Assembly: GCA_905480425.1 (NCBI GenBank)
Contig: CAJQQG010000005.1
Location: 28,541-92,540, forward strand
DNA from: an uncultured Flavobacteriaceae bacterium
GTDB taxonomy: Bacteria > Bacteroidota > Bacteroidia > Flavobacteriales > Flavobacteriaceae
Direction of reading: 5' to 3'
Length of the DNA stretch: 64,000 bases
Each line of letters opens with the position of its first letter. Position 1 is the stretch's first letter. This document shows positions 51,315 to 62,723 of this stretch, piece by piece. Under the pieces are notes generated by a model, which was given only the letters and a program-made list of their open reading frames with translations, ran no database searches and was not told the origin of the DNA. The position numbers and the translations under genes were made by a program.

Positions 51315-54179
51315 TTAAAACCATTTACGGGTAAACAAACTGGTTAGTGTACTAAAACTCGGATCTAAATTGAAACGGATTTTGGCAGCAAATTTTGGTT
51401 GTATGAATTCAAATCCATTAGACGAAAAAATGGGTAGATATATTTCTAAATAATCAGGACTAAAATTTAATTTAATTCCTGAATCGAAATATGCATTAGT
51501 ATCTAAATTATAGTTTTTTAATACTCCTACATCTCCATATAATTCTATCCATTTCCAAACTCCCATAGAAATGTTTAGGGAAGCCATAAAGTCATTAGCA
51601 GTTGATTGTGCAAAGATTGATTTAAACCCACCTTCTGCGGGAATAAATTGCTGACTATAAATCCCAGCAGTTTCAGAGCGTCCTAAATATCTATATAGAA
51701 AAAGATAGTCTGTAGGACGATTTAAATTAAAATCAAAGAATTGATTTTCTAATGCGTTGTGCCATAAAAATTTTCCTACAAATAATCTTGCACTTATTTG
51801 TCTTCCGCTTGGAAACAGTTTACGAACTTCTCCAGTAAATTGAATTTTACTAAAAGTATTGGATAGTTCTATGTTTGTATGTGTACTAAAATAATCAATG
51901 GTATTATTTCTAGTTAGAATATGACGTAAATTAAGAATACTATAATCAGGGTTAGAAATAACATTAGGAGATTTTTCCCTAAACACATTATACCATGCCA
52001 ATAGAAGGTACTGTCTTTTATTGTCTCTAATATTTTTTGGCCTAAAAGACCAAGTTATAGAGGGGATTAATACAGAGTAACGGTAATTAGAATCGTAATG
52101 AAAACTACTGCCAGAAACCCTAAAACGAGTAAGGTAATTTTTACTTTCTGCTTTGAAGAGCTTATAATCTACTTTAAAAAAGCCAACAATATCTTTTTCA
52201 ATAAAAGAGTATTGTGGATGAAAATCAAATTCAAAAGCTCTATTTTTAATACGACTATTATAAAAACGAATTCCCGAAGTGATTCCATCATAAATATTAA
52301 AGTCAAAGACGGGATGAAACAAAATCTGCTCCCTTTTTAGATTTTCAGAATCTTTAATTAAGGTGAATTTTAAAGGTTTTATACCCAATGGAGTATTGAT
52401 TGGTCTCCAGTTATTTGATTTAATCCCTTCTGGGAAATTAATATTAGGATTTATTGCGACGAAATCTGCTTTTTTTTGCTCCCAAGTTATTATTGTGTCA
52501 CTTTTTCCTAATGTTACCCATTGTTCCTTGATTATTTTATCATCTTTTATTAAGCCAATTAAAACAGGTATTTTTCGTTGATCTCTACTAATTACGCTAA
52601 AACGAATAGAATCATTTAATTTTTCAAGGCCACTGATTTTAATATCAAAAGATTTTCTTTTCCCTAAATAATCTTTCAAAAACCAATCGATGTTTTGATC
52701 ACCACTTCTTAGTAATTCTTCAAAATCTATTGATCCACTTGAAGATAAATATGTTTTAATAATTTCTGGTAGCCAATTTGATTGTTGAGAAGTTTCAATA
52801 TATCGTAATCCAACACCTACATGGTTTGGACTTCCTATTTTTTCATTAAACCTACTAAGCCTATCTTTTGATAGTTTGTCTGTTTGATGAATATTTGAAT
52901 GCTCCACAAACTCATAAATAAATTCATATGCATCGTTAAACTTTATTTTGGAAGCACTATAGTTTTTAAGAAGTTTAAAATTTAATATTTTGAAATCAGC
53001 AAGACTTCCTAACATTTTTTCATCTGGATAAAATTCTTCAATATATTTTATCATGGCATAGGTTTGAATTCCACCAATTATCCAGTGATATTTTCGTTTG
53101 TCAATAAGTAAATTTCGATTTAGATACCTTCCGAAATATGCTTTTAAAAATTTAATCTCATAAAAAAAAGTGTCTGAAAAAAACTTAATATTAATGTTCT
53201 TGTTCTTGGATATTTTAACTGTTGTTTGTAATTGATTTAAACCATAAAAAGGGTTTTTATCATAACTTGATTTTAAAATCATCACCTTTTTGTTTGGAAA
53301 TGGAGTAAATATGGTATCAGCATATTGAATAATTCGTTCTAAGGTGTTTTTTAAATTAATTGCATTTTTATCTGGAGGCAGTAAATCGGTAATAACTTCT
53401 TTACCGTTTTCTAGTTTAATCGTTGTGAAATAATTGGTAGTGTCAAAAACAAAATCGGCTTGTATTCTTCTGTTATCAACGAAAATACTGTGTTTATTAA
53501 CACCATCAACTGTAGTTTCTGTTTCCAATAAGTTGCTATTTAAAAAATAGTTTTTGGGGTAGTGCCAGGTAATTACATAGTTTGCTGGGTTTCCACTGAA
53601 ATCATTCAAATCTAAATTACTAGTTAATAACCAAGAACCTTTTATAAACGGTGCAACTGAAATGTTCCAATGGTTTAAATACACTCGTCCATTATCATTA
53701 ATACCCATACCTGTGAACTTACTGTCTGGAATTTTTATTACATATGAAAGTAAGAGGGTAGTGGTTTCGCCTGGTTCTAGAAATTTAGGTAAAACAACTT
53801 TAATGATATCAGGTTGTTTTTCAATTAGATTCCATTCTAATGAATAATCAATTCCTTTAATAGTGTCAATCTGGGTGAATCCTAATTTACTTTTAGATGA
53901 TAAATAAAATTTTCTATTAAAATCTTCCGAAAATCTTTTGGCTAGTGGTGTTTTAGTATCTCTATAGGCATTAATCCAATTCTGTAAATAAAGAATGTTA
54001 GTTCTTTCTTTACCTGGATTTGTAAAATTTATTTGTTGACTTATTTCAATACTTTTCTGTTCAATATTTAAAGTTGCATCAATTGAATAGCCTATTTCTT
54101 GAGCCCCTATGTTTGTTGCCAAAAATCCTAGTACAAATAGCCAACTAAAAATATTATTAGAAACAAGTAATTTTATCAT
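51315..54179 (-). CDS. M1-aminopeptidase-like protein without HEXXH, barrel-like C-terminus
   Basis: Signal peptide; N-terminal gluzincin-like beta domain; WIIGGIQTYAMIKYIEEFYPDEK in place of NEGxxxY region; C-terminal ~300 aa of alternating beta strands ending in KWF. Confidence 0.7.
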   Translation of the reverse strand: MIKLLVSNNIFSWLFVLGFLATNIGAQEIGYSIDATLNIEQKSIEISQQINFTNPGKERTNILYLQNWINAYRDTKTPLAKRFSEDFNRKFYLSSKSKLGFTQIDTIKGIDYSLEWNLIEKQPDIIKVVLPKFLEPGETTTLLLSYVIKIPDSKFTGMGINDNGRVYLNHWNISVAPFIKGSWLLTSNLDLNDFSGNPANYVITWHYPKNYFLNSNLLETETTVDGVNKHSIFVDNRRIQADFVFDTTNYFTTIKLENGKEVITDLLPPDKNAINLKNTLERIIQYADTIFTPFPNKKVMILKSSYDKNPFYGLNQLQTTVKISKNKNINIKFFSDTFFYEIKFLKAYFGRYLNRNLLIDKRKYHWIIGGIQTYAMIKYIEEFYPDEKMLGSLADFKILNFKLLKNYSASKIKFNDAYEFIYEFVEHSNIHQTDKLSKDRLSRFNEKIGSPNHVGVGLRYIETSQQSNWLPEIIKTYLSSSGSIDFEELLRSGDQNIDWFLKDYLGKRKSFDIKISGLEKLNDSIRFSVISRDQRKIPVLIGLIKDDKIIKEQWVTLGKSDTIITWEQKKADFVAINPNINFPEGIKSNNWRPINTPLGIKPLKFTLIKDSENLKREQILFHPVFDFNIYDGITSGIRFYNSRIKNRAFEFDFHPQYSFIEKDIVGFFKVDYKLFKAESKNYLTRFRVSGSSFHYDSNYRYSVLIPSITWSFRPKNIRDNKRQYLLLAWYNVFREKSPNVISNPDYSILNLRHILTRNNTIDYFSTHTNIELSNTFSKIQFTGEVRKLFPSGRQISARLFVGKFLWHNALENQFFDFNLNRPTDYLFLYRYLGRSETAGIYSQQFIPAEGGFKSIFAQSTANDFMASLNISMGVWKWIELYGDVGVLKNYNLDTNAYFDSGIKLNFSPDYLEIYLPIFSSNGFEFIQPKFAAKIRFNLDPSFSTLTSLFTRKWF

Positions 54180-54862
54180 TAAAAATTAGGTTTAAAATTA
54201 TTGTTACTATAAAAACGATCTAAACAAGCCATAACTTCTTCAGCACTATCGACTATCTCAAGTAGCTCAATATCTTTTGGGCTAATATTTTTTTCATTCA
54301 ATAAAGTGTTTTTTAACCAATAAACTAAACCTCTCCAATACATTGTCCCAACAAGTATAATTGGAAATTTAGCCACTTTAGAAGTCTGAATTAGTGTAAA
54401 AGCTTCAAATAATTCATCTAAAGTACCAACTCCTCCTGGCATGACAACAAAACCCTGAGCGTATTTCACAAACATAACTTTACGAACAAAAAAGTAATGG
54501 AAATCAATTAATTTATCTTGATCAATATAAGGATTACTATATTGTTCAAATGGAAGATTAATGTTTAGTCCAACGGAAGCACCCCCACCTTTCTGAGCAC
54601 CTCTATTCGCTGCTTCCATGATTCCAGGACCGCCACCACTAATTATACCATAGCCAGATTTACTTATTGCTTCAGCTATGTCTACTGTTAATTTATATGT
54701 AGGATGATCTTCTGGGGTACGAGCAGATCCAAATATCGAAATACAAGGTCCTATAGCACTTAATTTCTCATAACCTTCAACGAACTCACTCATTATTTTG
54801 AAAAGTGCCCAGGAATCATTTGTTTTTATTTTATTCCAGTTTTTATTTTGATTTGTTTTCAT
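54179..54862 (-). CDS. LOG family / TIGR00730 Rossmann-fold protein
   Basis: ISIFGSARTPEDHPTY, SGGGPGIMEAANRGA, VMPGGVGTLDELFEAFTLIQ. Confidence 0.92.
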   Translation of the reverse strand: MKTNQNKNWNKIKTNDSWALFKIMSEFVEGYEKLSAIGPCISIFGSARTPEDHPTYKLTVDIAEAISKSGYGIISGGGPGIMEAANRGAQKGGGASVGLNINLPFEQYSNPYIDQDKLIDFHYFFVRKVMFVKYAQGFVVMPGGVGTLDELFEAFTLIQTSKVAKFPIILVGTMYWRGLVYWLKNTLLNEKNISPKDIELLEIVDSAEEVMACLDRFYSNNNFKPNF

Positions 54863-57714
54863 AATAAAGAAGGTTTTAGGTGTTGTTGAAATTCTTTCTC
54901 AAGGAAAATTGCGGTATGGCTTTTTGAGTTTTCGATTATTTCTTCGGGAGTTCCACAACAAATTAATTCTCCACCATAACGCCCCCCCTCAGGTCCAATG
55001 TCAATTATATGATCCACATGCTTGATAACATCTAAATTATGTTCTATAATAAGAACAGTATTTCCTTTTTCTACTAGAACATCTAGTACGTCTAGTAAAA
55101 CTCTAATATCTTCAAAATGAAGACCAGTAGTAGGTTCATCTAATATATACAAGGTATTTCCCGTATCTTTTTTAGACAATTCACTAGCTAATTTTATACG
55201 TTGGGCTTCACCACCAGATAGGGTAGTGGATGATTGCCCTAAGGTAACATATCCTAAACCTACATCTTGAATCATTTTTACTTTTCGATATATTTTAGGA
55301 ATAGGTTTAAAAAAAGAACAGGCTTCATTTATTGACATGTTTAGAGCATCAGAAATTGATTTTCCTTTGTAACGTATTTCAAGTGTTTCTCTATTAAATC
55401 TTTTCCCTTGACAACTTTCACATTCTACATAAACATCAGGTAAAAAGTTCATTTCAATAACTTTCATCCCTCCGCCTCGACATGTTTCACAACGTCCTCC
55501 TACTACATTAAAACTAAATCTCCCAGGCTTATATCCTCTAATTTGTGCTTCAGGCGTAAGTGTAAATAAACTTCTAATTTCGCTAAAAACACCACAATAT
55601 GTAGCTGGATTACTTCTGGGTGTCCTTCCAATGGGACTTTGATTAATATCTACAACTTTATCAATGTACTCTAGGCCTGAAATTTTTTTATATGGAAGTG
55701 GAACTTTAACGCCATTGAAAATATGAGCATTTAGAATTGGATATAGGGTCCCGTTGACTAAAGTTGATTTACCACTGCCGGAAACACCAGTAATTCCGAT
55801 CATTAAACCCAAAGGGAAATCAACAGTTATATTTTTAAGATTATTGCCAGTGCAACCTGATAGAGTTAATTTAGTTCCTTTGCCTGTTCTTCTGTTAACT
55901 GGAATTTTTATTTGTAGGGTATTATTGAGATATTTTGAGGTTAAGGTATCTTCTTTTAATATACTATTTGGAGTCCCTTGCGAAATGATTTCACCACCAT
56001 TTCTTCCGGCAAAAGGACCAATATCAATAAGATGGTCCGCACGAAGCATTATCTCTTTATCGTGTTCTACAACCAGTACAGAATTCCCTAGGTCTTTTAA
56101 GGCAATTAGGGAATTAATTAATCTATCATTATCTCTTTGATGAAGTCCTATGCTGGGTTCGTCAAGTATATATAATACCCCTACCAATTGTGAGCCGATT
56201 TGTGTAGCTAATCTAATACGCTGTGCCTCTCCACCTGAAAGAGACTTTGATGAGCGATTAAGTTGTAAATATTGTAGACCTACATCTAATAAAAATTGTA
56301 ATCTAACAAGAATTTCCTTTATAATTTCTGATCCAATTTTCTTTTCGTTTGCACTTAAATTATTAGAAAGATCAGCAATCCATTCATGTAAATCTTTTAG
56401 GTCCATTGATACCAAATTGGAAATTGTTTTATTATTTAATTTAAAATGAAGAGCTTCTTTTTTCAAACGTGAACCATTACATGCTACACAATTATAACTA
56501 TCCATATAGGATGCTGCCCATCTTTTAATACTCGCACTAGCAGCTTCTTTATAAGAAGATTCTAAATAATTTTCCAACCCTTCAAAATCAATTTTATAAG
56601 TTCTTGTCAATCCAAGTGAAGTCGAGGGAATTTCAAATTTCTCCTGACTTCCTTTTAAAATGATTTGCATCGCTTTTGGTGGAATCGTTTTAATAGTGTC
56701 TGTTAAAGAAAAATCATAACATTTTGCAATTGTTTCTATTTGCCGATAAGTCCAACTATTTTTTTTAGTCCCCATTGGTGTTAAGCCACCTTGTGCTATG
56801 GATAAGTTTTCGTCTGGAATAATTTTTTTAAGATTAACTTTATGCTGAACCCCTAAACCTTTACAATCGGGACACATTCCTTTTGGAGAATTAAAAGAAA
56901 ATGAATTGGGTTCTGGTTTGGGATAAGAAATTCCTGATGTAGAACACATTAAATTACGACTAAAATAGCGTGTTTTATCAGTATTAATGTCCATGATCAT
57001 TAAAACATCTTTACCATAATGCATTGCAGTAACTAAAGATTCATTTAATCGTTTTAAAAAATTTTCATCTTTTTTGATTTTAAAACGATCAACAACGAGT
57101 TCAATATCGTGGGTTTTATACCGATCAACTTTAAGTCCTTGCTTTAAGTCCGTAACGACACCATCAATACGAACTTTTGAAAAACCTTGACGTGACAAAG
57201 AATCGAATAACTCTCTATAGTGTCCTTTTCTAGATTTTACGATGGGTGCTAGAAACATAATTTTGCAGTCCATGTAATCTTCAAAAATTAATTTTTGAAT
57301 TTGTTGATCGGTATAACTAACCATTTTCTTGTTAGAAATATAGCTATATGCTGTTCCTACTCTGGCATAGAGTAGTCGAATATAATCATATAGTTCAGTA
57401 ATGGTGCCAACTGTTGATCGTGGACTTTTTGAAGTTGTTTTTTGTTCAATAGCAATAACTGGAGAAAGACCATCTATTTTATCCACATCTGGTCGTTCCA
57501 TAGAACCCAGAAATTGACGTACGTATGCAGAGAAGGTTTCCATATAACGACGTTGTCCCTCTGCATAAATGGTGTCAAAAGCTAAGGAAGACTTACCGCT
57601 TCCGGAAAGTCCAGTAATAACGACTAGTTTATCACGTGGAATTGTAACATTTAAGTTCTTTAAATTATGAACTCTAGCTCCTTCAATATTAATGTTATTT
57701 TCAGTTTTTTTCAT
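54859..57714 (-). CDS. uvrA: excinuclease ABC subunit A
   Basis: [39 protein letters not shown]; zinc-finger CxxC motifs; [17 protein letters not shown]. Start at MKKTENN (57714); longer ORF start overlaps a -7-like TATTTTTG. Confidence 0.96.
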   Translation of the reverse strand: MKKTENNINIEGARVHNLKNLNVTIPRDKLVVITGLSGSGKSSLAFDTIYAEGQRRYMETFSAYVRQFLGSMERPDVDKIDGLSPVIAIEQKTTSKSPRSTVGTITELYDYIRLLYARVGTAYSYISNKKMVSYTDQQIQKLIFEDYMDCKIMFLAPIVKSRKGHYRELFDSLSRQGFSKVRIDGVVTDLKQGLKVDRYKTHDIELVVDRFKIKKDENFLKRLNESLVTAMHYGKDVLMIMDINTDKTRYFSRNLMCSTSGISYPKPEPNSFSFNSPKGMCPDCKGLGVQHKVNLKKIIPDENLSIAQGGLTPMGTKKNSWTYRQIETIAKCYDFSLTDTIKTIPPKAMQIILKGSQEKFEIPSTSLGLTRTYKIDFEGLENYLESSYKEAASASIKRWAASYMDSYNCVACNGSRLKKEALHFKLNNKTISNLVSMDLKDLHEWIADLSNNLSANEKKIGSEIIKEILVRLQFLLDVGLQYLQLNRSSKSLSGGEAQRIRLATQIGSQLVGVLYILDEPSIGLHQRDNDRLINSLIALKDLGNSVLVVEHDKEIMLRADHLIDIGPFAGRNGGEIISQGTPNSILKEDTLTSKYLNNTLQIKIPVNRRTGKGTKLTLSGCTGNNLKNITVDFPLGLMIGITGVSGSGKSTLVNGTLYPILNAHIFNGVKVPLPYKKISGLEYIDKVVDINQSPIGRTPRSNPATYCGVFSEIRSLFTLTPEAQIRGYKPGRFSFNVVGGRCETCRGGGMKVIEMNFLPDVYVECESCQGKRFNRETLEIRYKGKSISDALNMSINEACSFFKPIPKIYRKVKMIQDVGLGYVTLGQSSTTLSGGEAQRIKLASELSKKDTGNTLYILDEPTTGLHFEDIRVLLDVLDVLVEKGNTVLIIEHNLDVIKHVDHIIDIGPEGGRYGGELICCGTPEEIIENSKSHTAIFLEKEFQQHLKPSLL

Positions 57715-57771
57715 AAGTATAGTTCGCAAAAATAGAACTAATAAAGCTTTTAAACGTTAGTTGAATATAAA

Positions 57772-59457
57772 TTAATATAGATGAACAGCGGTATCATCTC
57801 CTCTAGGATCTGCACCTGTAGAAATTTGATTTGATTCTGATATTAAAATAGCATCGACTCTTCCAATAATTCGCGAATACTCTTGAGTAATTTTATAATC
57901 TTTTGCTTGAAGGTTTTCAATTAATGAAGTATTAAAGCTATTGGGCTCAAAAACTATTAAATCTGGAAGCCATTGATGATGAAATCGAGGAGCTGTAACT
58001 GCTTTTTGGATATCCATTTTAAATTCATAAACATTTAAAAGGGTTTGCAAAACTGAGGTAATAATGGTAGAGCCTCCTGGCGTTCCCAGGATCATGGCTA
58101 ATTTCCCATTTCGTTCTACTATTGTAGGGGTCATGGCACTCAACATTCGTTTTTGTGGTTCAATTGCGTTTGCTTTTCCGCCTAAAAGTCCAAACATATT
58201 TGGAACTCCCGGCTTACTGCTAAAATCATCCATTTCATTATTAAGAAAATAACCACCTTCTTCAACAAATACTTTCGATCCATAACTTCCATTAAGGGTA
58301 GTAGTTACTGCTACTGCATTTCCCATTTGATCAACAATAGAGTAGTGGGTAGTTTCTTCACTTTCATCCCAAACTATACTTCCTGGTAAAATATCAGATG
58401 ACTTAGATGCCTTTTTAAATGAAAAGGAATTCATTCTATTCATTAAGTATTTTTTGGATAAAAGACTATCTGTGGGAATATTAACAAAGTCAGGATCTCC
58501 TAAATATAGACTTCTATCTGCATAAGAACGACGTTCTGCCTCTACAATTATCTGAACTGCTTTTTGAGAATTATGAGAATATTGTCCAACATCAAAGGGT
58601 TCAATCATTTTCATTATCTGTCCTAAACAAATTCCTCCACTCGAAGGGGGTGCCATAGTATGAATATTTAAATTTTTGTATTTAAAACTTATGGGCTCCC
58701 TCCACACTGGCTTATAGGCTTGCATATCTTCATGTGAAATAATACCTCCTGTTTCTTGGACTCTATTAACTAAAGCTTCAGCTACTGGTCCTTTATAAAA
58801 TCCTTCTTTTCCGTTTTTTGCTATATATTCAAGTGTTTTTGCTAAGGCTTCATTTTTTACAACCGATCCTTCAGTAAATTCTTGAGCATAAAAAGTATTT
58901 TCACCATTCATAGCTATAAAATCCTCTTTTTTAGATTTGAAGCTAGAGGCTTGTTTTAGGGTTACCTTATAACCATTTCTGGCTAAATCAATAGATGGCT
59001 GAACTAACTCATCCCAAGGTAAGCTGCCAAACTTTTGGTGTACAGCAAACATTCCCGCAACTGTTCCTGGAACTCCAACAGCAAGCCCACCAAGAGTACT
59101 TTTATTTGGTATAACGTCACCTTTTTGATTTAGATACATATTGTCAAATGCTAGTAACGGAGCTTTTTCCCGATAATCTAAGCTTCCTAACTCTCCCGAG
59201 GCAGTTCTAAACACTAGAAATCCTCCACCGGCAATATTTCCTGCATTAGGATAACAAACAGCTAGAGCTAAATCTGTTGCTATCATAGCATCAAAAGCAG
59301 ATCCCCCTTTTTTCATAATTGACACACCTATTTCTGAGGCTTCAGCCCTTGCACTTACTACCGCTGCTTTGGTGATCTTTTCCTGTGCACAAGAATATAA
59401 TAAAGCTAAAAAAAATAGATAACTTCCTGTTTTAAGAATGTTTTTAAATGGCGTCAT
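57772..59457 (-). CDS. ggt: gamma-glutamyltransferase (lipoprotein)
   Basis: Lipobox LLYSCAQE; nucleophile region ETTHYSIVDQMGNAVAVTTTLN; GSPGGSTIITSVLQ-like GTPGGSTIITSVLQ. Confidence 0.94.
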   Translation of the reverse strand: MTPFKNILKTGSYLFFLALLYSCAQEKITKAAVVSARAEASEIGVSIMKKGGSAFDAMIATDLALAVCYPNAGNIAGGGFLVFRTASGELGSLDYREKAPLLAFDNMYLNQKGDVIPNKSTLGGLAVGVPGTVAGMFAVHQKFGSLPWDELVQPSIDLARNGYKVTLKQASSFKSKKEDFIAMNGENTFYAQEFTEGSVVKNEALAKTLEYIAKNGKEGFYKGPVAEALVNRVQETGGIISHEDMQAYKPVWREPISFKYKNLNIHTMAPPSSGGICLGQIMKMIEPFDVGQYSHNSQKAVQIIVEAERRSYADRSLYLGDPDFVNIPTDSLLSKKYLMNRMNSFSFKKASKSSDILPGSIVWDESEETTHYSIVDQMGNAVAVTTTLNGSYGSKVFVEEGGYFLNNEMDDFSSKPGVPNMFGLLGGKANAIEPQKRMLSAMTPTIVERNGKLAMILGTPGGSTIITSVLQTLLNVYEFKMDIQKAVTAPRFHHQWLPDLIVFEPNSFNTSLIENLQAKDYKITQEYSRIIGRVDAILISESNQISTGADPRGDDTAVHLY

Positions 59458-60038
59458 AAGTTCTTTATTTCGTTTTTAGTAAAATCAATAACTTCTTCCA
59501 TAAACGAAGAAAAACGATTATGAAAATAGGTATAATTTTCTTTTAATTGTTTTGTGGACGCACTCAGTTTTGATGGAAATCTGGTGCGTTGTTCCATTTG
59601 AGTTAATATAAGTTCTAAACCAGTAATTGTCTTATAACTATCAAACCAGTTATAAAAAATTAATGTTTTTGAAAAGTTTTTGATGTTTTCAGGAAAATTT
59701 TCTGATTCTATTTTTAATGCATCATAAAATTCATATGAAAATACTTTTAGATTTTTTGAATGATATTTATCCCAATTTGATGCTAAAAAATGATCGAAAT
59801 ACATATCAATGATTACTCTACTGTAATGTCTGTAAATAGGAAATAATAATGAAACACATTCTTTAAATAATGGATGATAATCAGTAAAAACATCGATTTT
59901 TCTATGTAAAAGAATTCCTTTTTGAATCATTGGGGAAAAATCTGTTAAATCCTTTCCCTTCACTCTATCTGCGATTAAGTTTCCTACTGCTAGAGAAAAA
60001 TTGTCATTAGATAGATAAACATGAGCCAAAAAATTCAT
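59454..60038 (-). CDS. acyl carrier protein phosphodiesterase (AcpH/DUF479)
   Basis: MNFLAHVYLSNDNFSLAVGNLIADRVKG...GILLHRKIDVFTDYHPLFKE...IDMYFDHFLASNW. Confidence 0.9.
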   Translation of the reverse strand: MNFLAHVYLSNDNFSLAVGNLIADRVKGKDLTDFSPMIQKGILLHRKIDVFTDYHPLFKECVSLLFPIYRHYSRVIIDMYFDHFLASNWDKYHSKNLKVFSYEFYDALKIESENFPENIKNFSKTLIFYNWFDSYKTITGLELILTQMEQRTRFPSKLSASTKQLKENYTYFHNRFSSFMEEVIDFTKNEIKNL

Positions 60039-60143
60039 TTTTAAAATTACTTTATTAATACCAAATAATTTAAAAGTTACAGTAATTTTTAAATAGTTTA
60101 CTTTTAATAAATTATTTAAATTTAATTTACATTAAAATATCTT

Positions 60144-61295
60144 TTGAGCTCAAATACTTTTTTGTTTTTATTTGTTTTGTGCTTATTATCTGGTTCTTTA
60201 GTTTCTGCGCAATCTTCGAACAAGGAAACGGTTTTTGAAGGAGTTTACACCTTAGATTTAGCTTCAAATTTAAAGGGAGGTCTTGATCAAGGCTCTGCCT
60301 ATTTGGGGAATATTGATTTGATGTTTACATTTGATACGGAAAAATTTGGTTTTTGGAAAAACGGACGTTTTTTTGTTTATCTATTAAATAATCATGGAAA
60401 CTCACTATCTGATTTAATAGGAGATTTTCAAGTAGTTAATAATATAGAGGCAAATTCTAATTCTCGTTTATATGAATTCTGGTATGAACATCACCTTGAA
60501 AACATAAAAATTACGATTGGACAGCATAATTTGAATTCTATTTTTGCAATCTCCAAGTCTGGACTGTTTTTTATTAATAGTTCTTTTGGTATTCAACCTG
60601 ATATCTCCGCAAATGTTTCAACATCTATATTTCCTCTTGCTGCTCTAGGAGCTATTATTTCTTTAAAAATAAACTCCAATCTTCAATTTAATAATGGTGT
60701 TTATGATGGAGATCCAGGTTCTGAGACGAGCAATCCTAATTCTCTTAAATGGTCATTAAATAAAACTGATGGTGCCTTTTTTATTCATGAACTCGTTTAT
60801 GAAAAGAAAAAAGATAGTAGTGTGAATTCTATATTTAAACTAGGTCTTTGGAATCATATTCAAAAACAAATATTTGATGGATTTGAACAATATAATTCCC
60901 AAGGAATCTATTTTATAGGAGAAAAAAAAATATTCCAATTAGAAGATGATGTCAAAAGAGTAAATTTTTTCTCACAAGTTGGCTTTTCACTTAATCAATA
61001 TAATCCTGTGAAATCATATTGGGGTGGTGGTTTTGTTTATCATGGTATTTTTTCAAATCGTGAAAATGATGCAGGTGGAATTGCGATTGCACATTCTCGA
61101 TTTTCTGATTATTATCAATCTCAATTCAGTATGGATAAACTTCAAAGTGAGACTGCACTTGAAATTTCATATGAGTTTGTGTTTTCAAATCCGCTTGTTT
61201 TAAAGCCCAATGTTCAGTACATTATAAATCCGGGAACTAATACATCGATTCCTAATGCTTTAATGGCTCTTGTAAGAATGAGTTATAGTTGGTAG
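60144..61295 (+). CDS. OprB-like carbohydrate porin
   Basis: Signal peptide; EGVYTLDLASNLKGGLDQGSAYLGNIDLMFTFDTEKFGFWKNG; C-terminal aromatic SYSW; TTG start. Confidence 0.75.
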   Translation: MSSNTFLFLFVLCLLSGSLVSAQSSNKETVFEGVYTLDLASNLKGGLDQGSAYLGNIDLMFTFDTEKFGFWKNGRFFVYLLNNHGNSLSDLIGDFQVVNNIEANSNSRLYEFWYEHHLENIKITIGQHNLNSIFAISKSGLFFINSSFGIQPDISANVSTSIFPLAALGAIISLKINSNLQFNNGVYDGDPGSETSNPNSLKWSLNKTDGAFFIHELVYEKKKDSSVNSIFKLGLWNHIQKQIFDGFEQYNSQGIYFIGEKKIFQLEDDVKRVNFFSQVGFSLNQYNPVKSYWGGGFVYHGIFSNRENDAGGIAIAHSRFSDYYQSQFSMDKLQSETALEISYEFVFSNPLVLKPNVQYIINPGTNTSIPNALMALVRMSYSW

Positions 61296-61343
61296 TTTTA
61301 ATAATCAAAAATGATATTATAGAACTTAATTTAAAATATAATA

Positions 61344-62723
61344 ATGACATTAATAAAATCTATTTCTGGAATTCGAGGCACCATAGGAGGTAAGCCTTCA
61401 ATAAATTTAACACCACTTGACATTGTACGTTTTACAACTGCTTATGGACAATGGCTTTCTTCAAATTCTGAGGATACTTTAACAGTGGTCACAGGCAGGG
61501 ATGCACGTATCTCAGGAGCAATGGTTCACTCCTTAGTAAACCAAACGCTTATTGGAATGGGAATAAATGTAATTGATTTAGGACTTTCAACTACACCTAC
61601 TGTTGCTGTTGCAGTTCCCTGGGAAAAAGCAAATGGAGGGATTGTATTAACTGCAAGTCACAATCCTAAGGAATGGAATGCTTTAAAACTTTTAAATCGT
61701 AATGGAGAATTTATTGATGCAGAATCAGGTGAGATAATATTAGCATTTGCCGAAAAACAAACTTTTAATTATGCAGATGTTGACCATTTAGGAGTATTAA
61801 AAACCAATGATACTTATTTTAAAAAACATATTGATGCTACGATTGCAATGGATACGGTTAACGTTTCTGGAATAAAAAAGGGGTTGTTTAAAGTTGTTGT
61901 TGATGGAGTTAATTCATCAGGAGGGGTAATCATACCTCAGCTTTTAGAAGCTTTAGGGGTTGAAGTTGTGAAAATTCACTGTGTTCCCAACGGAGATTTT
62001 CCTCATAATCCAGAACCATTAAAAGAACATTTAGGAGATCTTTGCGAGGCTGTTGTTTCACAAAATGCCCATTTTGGTATTGCTGTTGACCCCGATGTAG
62101 ATCGTTTAGTTTTTGTAGATGAAAAAGGTCATTTTTTTGGAGAAGAATACACCTTGGTCGCATGTGCCGATTATATTTTAAGTAAAACATCTGGAGCTAC
62201 TGTTTCTAATATGTCATCTACTCGAGCATTATTAGATGTTACTCTTATCCATGCAGGTCATTATTCTGCAAGTGCTGTTGGAGAGGTTAATGTTGTGAAA
62301 GAAATGAAAGCTGTTAATGCCGTTATAGGTGGCGAAGGAAATGGTGGAGTTATTTATCCTCCCTTGCATTATGGAAGAGACGCATTAGTGGGTGTAGTTA
62401 TTTTCTTATCCTTACTTGTGGAAAGAAAAGTTTCTGTTTCCAAACTTCGCGCTAGTTATCCAAATTATTTTATGAGTAAAAATAAAATTATTTTAAATGA
62501 AGGAATAGATGTCGATGGTGTTTTGAATACCATGGCTAAACGTTATGTTTCTGAAAAAATATCAATCATTGATGGTGTTAAAATTGATTTTAAAAAAGAA
62601 TGGGTACATCTCAGAAAATCAAATACTGAGCCTATAATAAGGGTATATACTGAAGCTATGTCAAAAGAAAAAGCTGCTGCATTAGCGCAACGTTTTGTTT
62701 CGGAAATAAATTCATTGCTTTAA
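61344..62723 (+). CDS. glmM: phosphoglucosamine mutase / phosphohexomutase
   Basis: SISGIRGTIGG, VLTASHNPKEWNALK phosphoserine loop, DPDVDRLVFVDEKG, EGNGGVIYP. Confidence 0.88.
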   Translation: MTLIKSISGIRGTIGGKPSINLTPLDIVRFTTAYGQWLSSNSEDTLTVVTGRDARISGAMVHSLVNQTLIGMGINVIDLGLSTTPTVAVAVPWEKANGGIVLTASHNPKEWNALKLLNRNGEFIDAESGEIILAFAEKQTFNYADVDHLGVLKTNDTYFKKHIDATIAMDTVNVSGIKKGLFKVVVDGVNSSGGVIIPQLLEALGVEVVKIHCVPNGDFPHNPEPLKEHLGDLCEAVVSQNAHFGIAVDPDVDRLVFVDEKGHFFGEEYTLVACADYILSKTSGATVSNMSSTRALLDVTLIHAGHYSASAVGEVNVVKEMKAVNAVIGGEGNGGVIYPPLHYGRDALVGVVIFLSLLVERKVSVSKLRASYPNYFMSKNKIILNEGIDVDGVLNTMAKRYVSEKISIIDGVKIDFKKEWVHLRKSNTEPIIRVYTEAMSKEKAAALAQRFVSEINSLL

